Positions 8,017 through 15,965 of a DNA stretch of 64,000 nt are shown piece by piece. This DNA is from CAZTAO01 sp964611645 (GTDB lineage: Bacteria; Armatimonadota; UBA5829). Numbering within the stretch: position 1 is the first letter of the stretch; each line of letters starts with the position of its first letter. The position numbers and the translations under genes are program-made. The notes beneath the pieces were generated by a model. That model saw only the letters and a program-made list of their open reading frames with translations, did not search any database and had not been told where the DNA came from. The stretch covers positions 5,655-69,654 of the forward strand of contig CAZTAO010000023.1 of NCBI GenBank assembly GCA_964611645.1, read 5' to 3'.

Positions 8017-8106
8017 GGAGGCGGCGTCCACCGAGACATGACTCCCGAGAACTTCCAGGCATATCTGGATTTGCGGCGGGAGATGAGTTACAGGTACGCG
8101 CAGTGA
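8014..8106 (+). pseudogene. Severed C-terminal segment of the URO-D protein
   Basis: In the same frame as the preceding gene, 29 sense codons follow the TAA and encode a conserved-looking helix (DMTPENFQAYLDLRREMSYR), ending at TGA 8104. Related proteins have SEGG here, so E-to-stop at 8014 is likely. Confidence 0.7.
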
Positions 8107-8150
8107 AACTCCCTCGCCCACCGCAGTGGGAGAGGGCTGGGGTGAGGGAC
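8107..8150. repeat. CCCTCGCCC/GGGAGAGGG hairpin repeat
   Basis: A short palindromic GC-rich element (CTCCCTCGCCCACCG, then TGGGAGAGGGCTGGGG) fills the gap before the next gene. Similar intergenic elements are at 21966-22004 and 58030-58118. Confidence 0.6.
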
Positions 8151-8220
8151 CTACCACCTATCAATCTCGTAGAAGTGTGGCATCACAGGTTCTTCCAAGT
8201 AACAGCAGATGGAGACTGAT

Positions 8221-9810
8221 ATGAAACAAGTAGACGCAACAGTCCTGATAGTAAACAACGTGCCGCAATACTTCTTCGATAATGCCCTCATCGAGCAGGT
8301 GCAGGATGTAACACGGACGGTCCACAGCCCCCAGAAGCAGTCCGAGCCGCTGATCAAGAAAGACAGGCCTTGGGAACGCACGCCCTATTGCACGGTGAAC
8401 GGCTACACCATCGTCCGCGACAAGCAGACTGGGGAGTTCAAGTGCTGGTACGATGATTACCCCATCGATACCGAGGAAGCTGCTCGCCAGGGGACCCTCT
8501 ACTGCGTCTCTGCTTGGACGTCTTATGCCAGGTCCAAAGACGGCCTGAAGTGGGAAAAGCCGGAACTGGACTACCTGGAAGTCGATGGCCGCAAGACCAA
8601 CATCGTCATCGGCAACAAGCCGCCGTTCCACAAGCTCGATTCCACGACCGTGTTTGAGGACGTGCTGGAGACCGACCCGGCAAAGCGCTTCAAGATGCTT
8701 CTCACTCGATATATCTATGCAGCCGACCGCACGGAAGACGAGAAGCAAGCCACTCTCCAACTCAAACCGGGCTTTGATATGGGCGCGGATGAGGTGCGGG
8801 TGGAGATGCACTGCTCCCCGGACGGCATAGAGTGGACGCCCGCAAAGGAACTGCCGAAGTACGGCCAGCATGGTAACGGCCTCGGCGACGCCTACACATT
8901 CTTCATAGACCCCGATACCGGTATCTACCGGTTCCTCACCCGCGCAGCCGGTATGCTCAGCGTCTATCACGACCCCCGCCGACCCAAGACCAACAGCTTC
9001 TTCCCGCCCACATATCCCGGCGACGAAGCACGGATGAACAAGCGCCGGGTTTTCCTGGCAGAGAGCAAGGACCTGATTCATTGGTCGGTGCCGAAAAACA
9101 TTATCACGCCCGATGCGCTCGAGGACAACCTGGATACCACGCTCTACGGCATGGTGCAGTTCAAGATGGGCGATATATATGTTGGCATGCTCAATATGCT
9201 CTACGAAGTCGACAACACAATGGACGTGAGGCTGCTCTACAGCCGGGACGGTTGGGACTGGCATTATATGAACCAGCGGCAGCCGTGGCTTACCACGAGC
9301 GCAGGCTGCTGGGATGAGTATATGGTAAATGTCTGCAACGCCCCGATTCCCGTCGGCGATGAGTTCTACGTATTCTACGGCGGAGCGAACCTCCACCACG
9401 ACTGGTGGATGCTTGGTCTCTACGAAGACCTCAAAGTCCCGGAAGCGCGCGACATAAGCACAGCCAAGTATGGGATAGGGTTGAGCAAGATGAGGCTGGA
9501 CGGCTTTGTATCGGTCGGAGCCAAAGCGGTCCGCGAGGGAATAATGGTCACCCGGATGCTCATAACCAGCGGCAAGACCCTCGAACTCAACGCGGCGTGC
9601 GGCGAGGGCGGATACCTGGCGGTGGAAGTCACCGATGCGGACGAGAACATACTTGAGGGATTCTCGCGGCAGGATTGCGATACCTTCACCGGTGACAACG
9701 TAAAGACCACGATTACCTGGAACGGCAAGTCCGATATCCCGCACAACGGCAACCTGCGCCTGCGATTCTTCATGAGAGACGCGCAGTTGTACTCGCTGCG
9801 GTTTGTGTGA
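8221..9810 (+). CDS. Beta-propeller glycosidase-like protein (paralogue A)
   Basis: A 529-aa protein with repeated propeller signatures (YARSKDGLKWEKP, HCSPDGIEWTP, AESKDLIHWSVP, LLYSRDGWDWHYM) like the five-bladed GH32/GH43/GH62/GH68 fold, plus a C-terminal beta module (ELNAACGEGGYLAVEV, then QLYSLRFV). It probably cleaves or binds a furanose-containing glycan, but catalytic acids cannot be assigned with confidence. No signal peptide is visible. ATG 8221 is chosen over ATG 8209 because GGAG lies 7 bases upstream and the N-terminus then matches the next gene. It is a tandem paralogue of the 9975 gene. Confidence 0.75.
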   Translation: MKQVDATVLIVNNVPQYFFDNALIEQVQDVTRTVHSPQKQSEPLIKKDRPWERTPYCTVNGYTIVRDKQTGEFKCWYDDYPIDTEEAARQGTLYCVSAWTSYARSKDGLKWEKPELDYLEVDGRKTNIVIGNKPPFHKLDSTTVFEDVLETDPAKRFKMLLTRYIYAADRTEDEKQATLQLKPGFDMGADEVRVEMHCSPDGIEWTPAKELPKYGQHGNGLGDAYTFFIDPDTGIYRFLTRAAGMLSVYHDPRRPKTNSFFPPTYPGDEARMNKRRVFLAESKDLIHWSVPKNIITPDALEDNLDTTLYGMVQFKMGDIYVGMLNMLYEVDNTMDVRLLYSRDGWDWHYMNQRQPWLTTSAGCWDEYMVNVCNAPIPVGDEFYVFYGGANLHHDWWMLGLYEDLKVPEARDISTAKYGIGLSKMRLDGFVSVGAKAVREGIMVTRMLITSGKTLELNAACGEGGYLAVEVTDADENILEGFSRQDCDTFTGDNVKTTITWNGKSDIPHNGNLRLRFFMRDAQLYSLRFV

Positions 9811-9823
9811 ATCTAAGAGCTTT

Positions 9824-9911
9824 GTCATTCCGAGGAGGAACGACGAGGAATCTGCTTTTCCAGCGCCGGAAAGAGGCACAAAAGCAGATTTCTCACTGCG
9901 TTCGAAATGAC
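9824..9911. repeat. GTCATTCCGAG palindromic repeat, copy 1
   Basis: It begins GTCATTCCGAGG, contains GAGGAATCTGCTTTT and its complement AAAAGCAGATTTCTC, and ends TTCGAAATGAC. Other copies are at 18211-18290, 19904-19981 and 39885-39969, all intergenic. Confidence 0.85.
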
Positions 9912-9974
9912 AATGCGCGTTGAGATGACAAGTATACTAGGACATTGTAGTTCATCTTGAAAGGAATATTCCCA

Positions 9975-11570
9975 ATGGAGCGATTTGACACAACGATGCT
10001 GATGGTGGGGAAAGTGCCCCAGTATTTCTTTGACAACCTGCTCATAGAGCAGCTACAGGACGTCACCAAGACGTTCCACAGCCCGGAGAAGCAGCCGGGG
10101 CCGCTGGTGGTCAAGGACAAGCCTTATGAGAACCATCTGTACATAACCTTCGACGGTTGGAGTGTGTTCAAGGACGAGGTCACCAACGAGATCAAGTTCT
10201 TCTACGAGGACTGGAGCATCGACCCCGCGGAAGTTAAGCGGCAGAAGGTGTTCTATTGTGCGCCCGCGATCACCCGAATGGCCGTGTCCAAAGACGGTAT
10301 CAAGTGGGAGAAGCCCGAGATCGGCCTGCCCGGTCCCGACGGCAAGCCGACCAACGCCGTGATTGGCAGCCCGGAGTTCGAGAAACTGGAATCCATCTGT
10401 GTTTTCACCGACTCGCTTGATCCCGATCCCCAGAAGCGTTACAAGATGATGCTCACGCACTACGTCCATGCCGACGAATTGCGGGAAGAGCGGAAAGTAA
10501 TGAGCCTGCATGAGAAAATGGATGGCCAGGTCTCTGACGAAGTCCACGACGAGATCCGGCTGGAGATGCACTCTTCGCCGGATGGCGTGAACTGGACAAA
10601 GGTCGAGGGGCAGATGAAGTTTGGCCGCGACGGCAACAACCTCGGCGACTGCGCCTGCATCTTCGTGGACGAAGAGGTTGGAATCTACAGACTGATAACC
10701 CGCGCCGCCGGTATGTGCAGCGCCCAGATAGACGAGCGCCGCCCCATCACCGGCAGCTTCTTCGGCCCGACATTCCCGCACGACCCGGGCCGGATGAACA
10801 AGCGCCGGGTATATCTCTCGGAAAGCCGTGACCTCATCCACTGGACCAGGCCGCAGCTCATTCTCGCGCCGGATTCTGAGGAAGACAACATCGACGACAG
10901 CTACTACGGCATGATCCAGTACAAGCTCGGAGACTACTATGTTGGCTTCCTGAATGTGCTGCATCAGGTGGCAGACACGATGGACGTTCGGCTGGTCTAC
11001 AGCCGCGATGGCGTCAATTGGCATCAGGCCAACAACCGCCAGCCGTGGCTGAGCCTCGGCCCCGGCGAGTGGGACCAGTATATGGTCAACATGTCCAGCG
11101 TGCCGGTCACGATGGGCGATGAGCTTTACGTCTACTACGGCGGCTCGAACTGCCGCCACGACTGGTGGATAGTAGGCCAGCTAGAGGGCTTGCCAACGCC
11201 GGAAGCCCAAGGTATCGAGAATGCGCCGTACGGCCTTGGTCTTGCCAAGATGCGCAAAGATGGCTATGTATCCATAGATGCCGGCGAGATGCGCGAGGGG
11301 ATTATGATCACCAGAGTCCTCAGACCCGAGGGCCGCGAACTGGTTCTCAACGCCGCGTGCGGAGAGGGCGGATACATAAGGGTGGAAGTCACGGACGGCA
11401 ACGAGCACATTCTGGGCAATTGCTCCAAGGACAACTGCGACACCTTCACCGGCGACTCCACCAGCGCAAAGATCACGTGGGGCGGAAAGTCTGAGATAGA
11501 CCACCAGGGCCCGGTCAGACTCCGCATATTCATGAAGAACGCGTCGCTGTACTCGTTCAAGTTTGCCTAG
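9975..11570 (+). CDS. Beta-propeller glycosidase-like protein (paralogue B)
   Basis: A 531-aa tandem paralogue of the preceding propeller gene. Shared blocks include PQYFFDN near the start, MNKRRVYLSESRDLIHW, TMDVRLVYSRDG and the C-terminal NAACGEGGY module. It is probably a cytoplasmic glycosidase or glycan phosphorylase-like enzyme; the specific activity is unknown. ATG 9975 is preferred over TTG 9957 because AAAGGAA lies 8 bases upstream and the N-terminus aligns with paralogue A. It begins a tight run: DUF4838 follows after 18 bases, then GH78 (5 bases) and GH39-like (1 base), very likely one transcript. Confidence 0.75.
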   Translation: MERFDTTMLMVGKVPQYFFDNLLIEQLQDVTKTFHSPEKQPGPLVVKDKPYENHLYITFDGWSVFKDEVTNEIKFFYEDWSIDPAEVKRQKVFYCAPAITRMAVSKDGIKWEKPEIGLPGPDGKPTNAVIGSPEFEKLESICVFTDSLDPDPQKRYKMMLTHYVHADELREERKVMSLHEKMDGQVSDEVHDEIRLEMHSSPDGVNWTKVEGQMKFGRDGNNLGDCACIFVDEEVGIYRLITRAAGMCSAQIDERRPITGSFFGPTFPHDPGRMNKRRVYLSESRDLIHWTRPQLILAPDSEEDNIDDSYYGMIQYKLGDYYVGFLNVLHQVADTMDVRLVYSRDGVNWHQANNRQPWLSLGPGEWDQYMVNMSSVPVTMGDELYVYYGGSNCRHDWWIVGQLEGLPTPEAQGIENAPYGLGLAKMRKDGYVSIDAGEMREGIMITRVLRPEGRELVLNAACGEGGYIRVEVTDGNEHILGNCSKDNCDTFTGDSTSAKITWGGKSEIDHQGPVRLRIFMKNASLYSFKFA

Positions 11571-11588
11571 AAATCCGGAGGAACAGGT

Positions 11589-13436
11589 ATGAACAGGGTG
11601 AATTCTATTATTGCGGTAGCGTTGAGCGTTGCATCGGCGCTTATTCTCAGCGGCTGCGCGAGTGCCAAACCAGCCAAAGTAGCTGGCGCCATAACCATAG
11701 CCAGCAAAGGCGAGGCGAAGGCTGTGATTGTTGTCGCCGATGGCGCAAGCGCGCCTCAGAGGCACGCGGCGGGGGAATTGGCGTCATTCCTCGGCCAGGT
11801 GACGGGCGGTAAGTTCGAGATAGTGTCCAAGCCGGTCGCGGGCAAGAGCAGCATATTCGTCGGCCCGAAAGCCGCTGCCATGGGCGATCCCAAGTTCACC
11901 ACCACCGGCCTTGGTCTCGACGGATTGGTCATCAAAACGGTTGGCAATAACCTGATACTGGCAGGCGGGGAACCACGCGGCACGCTCTACGCGGTCTACA
12001 CATTCCTTGAAGACTACGTGGGCTGCAGATGGTACAGCCCGTCAGTCAGCAAGATACCAAGGAAGCCCGACCTCAGCTTCGCCAAACTTGATAGGCGATA
12101 CGTGCCGCCTCTGGAGCATCGGGAGATCCTCATTGCCCCCACCACCATCGATGCCGACTGGTCGGTGCGCAACAAGCTCGTGGGCGAACTTCACGGCTAC
12201 GGGCGCTTTCAGGACATGGCCGAGCGCGGCGGCACCAGGAAAGCGTGGCCCTGCGGCCACTCATACTTCACCGTCCTGCCTCCGGAAACATACTTCGCGC
12301 AGCACCCGGAGTGGTACAGCCAGATAGGCGGAAAGCGAATCGGCGCGCCGCGAGCTATCACCTCTCTCTGCCTGAGCAACAATGAGATGGTCGAGGCCTT
12401 CATTGCCAGGACCAAGGAAGAGGTCGCTCGTGTGCCGGACCTGTATCCCAGCGGAACAGAGTACGTTGCAGTGAGCGCGGAGGACGAGTCCGTTCCGTGC
12501 GAGTGCGATAAATGCCAAGCTATAGACAGAGAAGAGGGCAGCCCATCCGGGCTCGCGCTGAGGCTCGCAAACGCAGTTGCCGACGCATTCAAGCGCGATG
12601 GTATCAACAAACAGGTCAGGATGTTCGCCTATCACCATACTCTCAAGCCTCCGCTGCGCACAAAGCCTCATCCTGGCGTGATCATAGACTTCTGCCCCAT
12701 TCATGCGGCTACCAACAGCCTCCCGATGTCCAATCCCAGGTTCAAGACCTGGCAGGATGACCTCAACGGCTGGCTCAAGATATCCCCGAAAGTCTACATC
12801 TACGACTACCCGGACAACGTCTCCTACGAGCAGGTCCCGCACCCGAACTTCCGCGCCCAGGCGCAGAACATCAAGGAGTGGGCAAAGGCGGGAGCCAGGG
12901 GCTACTTTGGGGACGGTATGACCAGCGGCAGCGGCGGCACCGAGATGGCGGAACTGCGGGCCTGGTACATATCCAAGCTCATCTGGGACCCTTCTCAAGA
13001 CCCCAGCAAGCTGTTAGCCGACTTCACCGACGGTTACTACGGCCCTGCGGGCGTAGACATCCGAGGATATCTCAAAGTAATGCAGGATGCCGCGCAGGTA
13101 AGCGCCGACCTGATGAACCTCAGCAACCCCCCGGACGCGCATTTCCTGTCAATCGACACACTCACCGCAGGATGGAACCATCTCAAAGCCGCCGAGGCTG
13201 CGGTGAGCGCCGACCCCGCGCTGCTCCAGAGAGTGAAAGTCGCGCAGCTGCCAACTCTGTTCGTCTTCCTGGCGCGCTGGGACCTGCTCAAGTATAACGC
13301 CCACTGCCGGGGCATTCAGTGGCCGCTTGGCGACTCCCGAGAAGCAGTCTATCAGCAGTTCCAGGAGACGCTGAAAGCCGGTGGAATCTCCCTCAGCGCC
13401 ACATCACAGAACGTGCTCGCCAAGGGTGGAAAGTAA
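11589..13436 (+). CDS. DUF4838 lipoprotein
   Basis: A 615-residue exported protein. The lipobox ILSGC puts the lipidated cysteine at C23. A GH67/GH20-like N-terminal beta domain (VVADGASAPQRHAAGEL, YAVYTFLEDYVGCRWYSP) is followed by a DUF4838 barrel with its typical acidic Cys-containing loop (SAEDESVPCECDKCQ). The domain resembles alpha-glucuronidase barrels, so it may act on uronic-acid glycans at the cell surface; activity is not proven for the family. Start ATG follows CGGAGGAACAGGT. It lies between the propeller and GH78 genes in one operon. Confidence 0.85.
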   Translation: MNRVNSIIAVALSVASALILSGCASAKPAKVAGAITIASKGEAKAVIVVADGASAPQRHAAGELASFLGQVTGGKFEIVSKPVAGKSSIFVGPKAAAMGDPKFTTTGLGLDGLVIKTVGNNLILAGGEPRGTLYAVYTFLEDYVGCRWYSPSVSKIPRKPDLSFAKLDRRYVPPLEHREILIAPTTIDADWSVRNKLVGELHGYGRFQDMAERGGTRKAWPCGHSYFTVLPPETYFAQHPEWYSQIGGKRIGAPRAITSLCLSNNEMVEAFIARTKEEVARVPDLYPSGTEYVAVSAEDESVPCECDKCQAIDREEGSPSGLALRLANAVADAFKRDGINKQVRMFAYHHTLKPPLRTKPHPGVIIDFCPIHAATNSLPMSNPRFKTWQDDLNGWLKISPKVYIYDYPDNVSYEQVPHPNFRAQAQNIKEWAKAGARGYFGDGMTSGSGGTEMAELRAWYISKLIWDPSQDPSKLLADFTDGYYGPAGVDIRGYLKVMQDAAQVSADLMNLSNPPDAHFLSIDTLTAGWNHLKAAEAAVSADPALLQRVKVAQLPTLFVFLARWDLLKYNAHCRGIQWPLGDSREAVYQQFQETLKAGGISLSATSQNVLAKGGK

Positions 13437-13441
13437 CTGGA

Positions 13442-15964
13442 ATGTCACCACGAGTCGACTGGGAAGCCTGCTGGATGTGGCACGAGGACGACCCGCAGCG
13501 GAAGAACACGTATGTCTACTTCCGCAGAGTGTTCGATCTCGATGCTGTCGATGCTTCGGCAGGCTTTTTGCGCCGAAGCTATGCGGGGGAACGCGTCGGG
13601 GAAAAAAGCAGCCCGACGCATAGTGGGAGTGTCATCCACATCACGGCCGACACCGAGTATATGCTGTGGGTGAACGCGGCTGAGGTTGGTCGGGGGCCTG
13701 TCCTCTCAGACCCACGCTGGCAGCCCTACGACACGTACGATTTGGCTCCGTTCCTCCAGGCCGGCGAGAACGTGATCGCGGTCCTATGCTACTGGTATGG
13801 AGAAGGGCTGGAGGATGATTCCTGGCGCAGGTATCCTACCAGACCTCCTCTCAACATGAAGCGCGCCGCCCACGACAGCCGCCCCGGCCTTCTTTGCCAA
13901 GCCGAGTTGAACGTGGGGGGCGAGACGGCGAGAATCGTGTCCGACGGCAGTTGGCGGAGCAAGGTTGCCGACGCATGGATGTGCGATGTCGCCAAAATCG
14001 ATGATATGACCTACTCGGAGGTCTACTCCGCCCAGTCCGAGCCGCTTGGATGGCAGCAAACGGGCTTCGACGACAGCGCGTGGGACGGCGTCAAAGTTCT
14101 CGGCAGTACATTCATCTACCCCTGGATCATACTCGAACCCAGAGACCTGCCATACATGGCGCACAAGGAGCTTCTTCCCGCCGAAGTAGTCTCGACAGGT
14201 GAGATAATAGAGCGAGACTACCTCCCCGGCGCGCCGGCTCTGCAAATGGCTCTGGAACAAATCCTCCCATCCGAGTTTACTGCCATTACAGATCCGCAGT
14301 CGTTGGTCAGCGGTGGATGTGCGGAGATAGAACCATTCGACCAGAATGTGTCCTATGAAGAGTTCCAGGGTGTGCGTTCGGCCACTATTATCCTCGACAT
14401 GGGAGAACTGCTCAATGGGCGGGTTTACATCGACGTCGAAGGGTCGAAGCATGGCAGGATAGACATAGCCTACGGCCAGCGGCTCCTGGAAGACGGCAAG
14501 CCGGAGATATATTCGTCGCGCATCTGCGCCGCCGATACCTACACCATGAGAGAGGGCCGGCAGCAGTGGACCAGCTTCGGCTGGCGTCATTTCCGATACG
14601 TTCAACTGACATTCCGAAGCCTCGATGCGCCTCTCACAATCCACGGCATCAAGGCAGTTGCGGATGAGTACGCTGCCGAAGAAATCGGGGCGTTCGAGTG
14701 CAGCGATGAAACCCTGAATTGGCTGTGGAAGGCGGGGGTAAAAACTTCCCGACTCTGCACCTACGACCGGTTAATGGACTGCGCCAACCGCGAGCGCCGC
14801 CAGCACAGCATGGGCGGGATGGCTATGGGCATTCTCACCGCCTTTGGCGACACGCCCATAGTCCGCCGGTTCTTCCGGACATTTATGCGCGGACAGACAC
14901 CCTATGGCTGCATCCCCAACGCCTCGCCGTCGGAGTACGAGCACTCGCCCATAATCGGCGGTTCCTCCAGCCTCACCAGCGCCATCTGGAAGCACTACCT
15001 GCTGTATGGCGACAAAGAGCTTCTGGCCGACGGTTACGAGATGTTGGATCGATACATGAGGCTGCTGGAAAACTACCGCAGCGACGACGGCCTCATCTGC
15101 GATCATCCGTTTGTGGTCTTCCAGGACGACCCCGAAGTAGACGGCGCGGGCAAGGGCAAGGTTCTGGTGGTGAACGCCTTCTACGCCTGCGACCTGGAAG
15201 TAGCGAACTGGATGGCGACAGAACTCGGCCATACCGAAGCCGCTTCCCGATATGCGAGGCAGTTCAAAGATACGCGGGACGCCATCAACACGAAGTTCTG
15301 GGACGACAAACGCGGCGTGCTGGTCGACTACATTACCCCGGATGACTTCCAAGGCGAGCACGTGAGCGAGCACGGCAACTACATAATGCTGTGCTACGGA
15401 TATATGAGTCAGGACCGGGCAGCCAGGATGATCGGTTTCCTCAAGGACGCTGGCTCAACCGTGGGTATGATGTCCCCCGCATACTTCCCTTGGGCGCTGG
15501 AAGGTTTCTTCCGATATGGCTTCGCCTCAGAGATCCTGGAGATAGCGAGAGAGCGTTACGGATGGTTCATCCGCGACGGCCAAAGCACGCTCGGGGAGCT
15601 TTGGAACATCCACGGCATGAGGAGCTACGGCAATGCCTGGCAGGCCTTCGGATCAAGGGCGTTAGCTCATGGCGAACCCAGTGCCGCCATCTACTGCCTA
15701 GCTTCGGATGTTCTCGGAGTCCGACCCCTCACCCCCGGCAGCGCCGAGATTGAGATTGCGCCCAAGCCGGGCGACTTGGCCTGGGCCAAGGGCGCAGTTC
15801 CAACGGGCAAGGGCTTGGTCAATGTAGAATGGCGAATCGCCGATGGCAAGTTCAAGCTGGACTGCGACCTGCCGGACGGCGTGCGGGCGAAGGTGACCCT
15901 GCCGACCGGGAAAGCCGACGCCGAATGGGTTACCGAAAAAGCCCGAGTTGAGGGAGAGTATTAA
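13442..15964 (+). CDS. GH78-like rhamnosidase-family protein
   Basis: An 840-aa protein with N-terminal beta domains (ITADTEYMLWVN, FDDSAWDGVKVLG), a six-hairpin barrel and a C-terminal beta domain (RPLTPGSAEIEIAPKPGDL). At the catalytic block it has MDCANRERRQHSMGG (from 445), keeping D446 and E451 but not the usual GWxGD, so specificity may differ from classical rhamnosidases. ATG 13442 comes 5 bases after the DUF4838 stop. No signal peptide is seen. A palindromic element (13553-13623) adds about 24 residues (38-61, ASAGFLRRSYAGERVG and on) before the conserved ITADTE strand. Confidence 0.8.
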   Translation: MSPRVDWEACWMWHEDDPQRKNTYVYFRRVFDLDAVDASAGFLRRSYAGERVGEKSSPTHSGSVIHITADTEYMLWVNAAEVGRGPVLSDPRWQPYDTYDLAPFLQAGENVIAVLCYWYGEGLEDDSWRRYPTRPPLNMKRAAHDSRPGLLCQAELNVGGETARIVSDGSWRSKVADAWMCDVAKIDDMTYSEVYSAQSEPLGWQQTGFDDSAWDGVKVLGSTFIYPWIILEPRDLPYMAHKELLPAEVVSTGEIIERDYLPGAPALQMALEQILPSEFTAITDPQSLVSGGCAEIEPFDQNVSYEEFQGVRSATIILDMGELLNGRVYIDVEGSKHGRIDIAYGQRLLEDGKPEIYSSRICAADTYTMREGRQQWTSFGWRHFRYVQLTFRSLDAPLTIHGIKAVADEYAAEEIGAFECSDETLNWLWKAGVKTSRLCTYDRLMDCANRERRQHSMGGMAMGILTAFGDTPIVRRFFRTFMRGQTPYGCIPNASPSEYEHSPIIGGSSSLTSAIWKHYLLYGDKELLADGYEMLDRYMRLLENYRSDDGLICDHPFVVFQDDPEVDGAGKGKVLVVNAFYACDLEVANWMATELGHTEAASRYARQFKDTRDAINTKFWDDKRGVLVDYITPDDFQGEHVSEHGNYIMLCYGYMSQDRAARMIGFLKDAGSTVGMMSPAYFPWALEGFFRYGFASEILEIARERYGWFIRDGQSTLGELWNIHGMRSYGNAWQAFGSRALAHGEPSAAIYCLASDVLGVRPLTPGSAEIEIAPKPGDLAWAKGAVPTGKGLVNVEWRIADGKFKLDCDLPDGVRAKVTLPTGKADAEWVTEKARVEGEY
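13553..13623. repeat. Palindromic element inserted in frame in a GH78-like gene
   Basis: GCTTCGGC (13553-13560) pairs with GCCGAAGC (13572-13579); CTATGCG (13579-13585) plus TCGGG (13596-13600) pair with CCCGACGCATAG (13612-13623). The encoded peptide has no counterpart in the homologous GH78 protein at 285-2945. Confidence 0.7.
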
Positions 15965-15965
15965 C

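Noticed and set aside
8161..9879. 572-aa open frame on the minus strand opposite the propeller gene
   Set aside because: No recognisable motif, no ribosome site, and the plus strand encodes a clear paralogue of the next gene. It is an antisense frame caused by GC-rich codon use.
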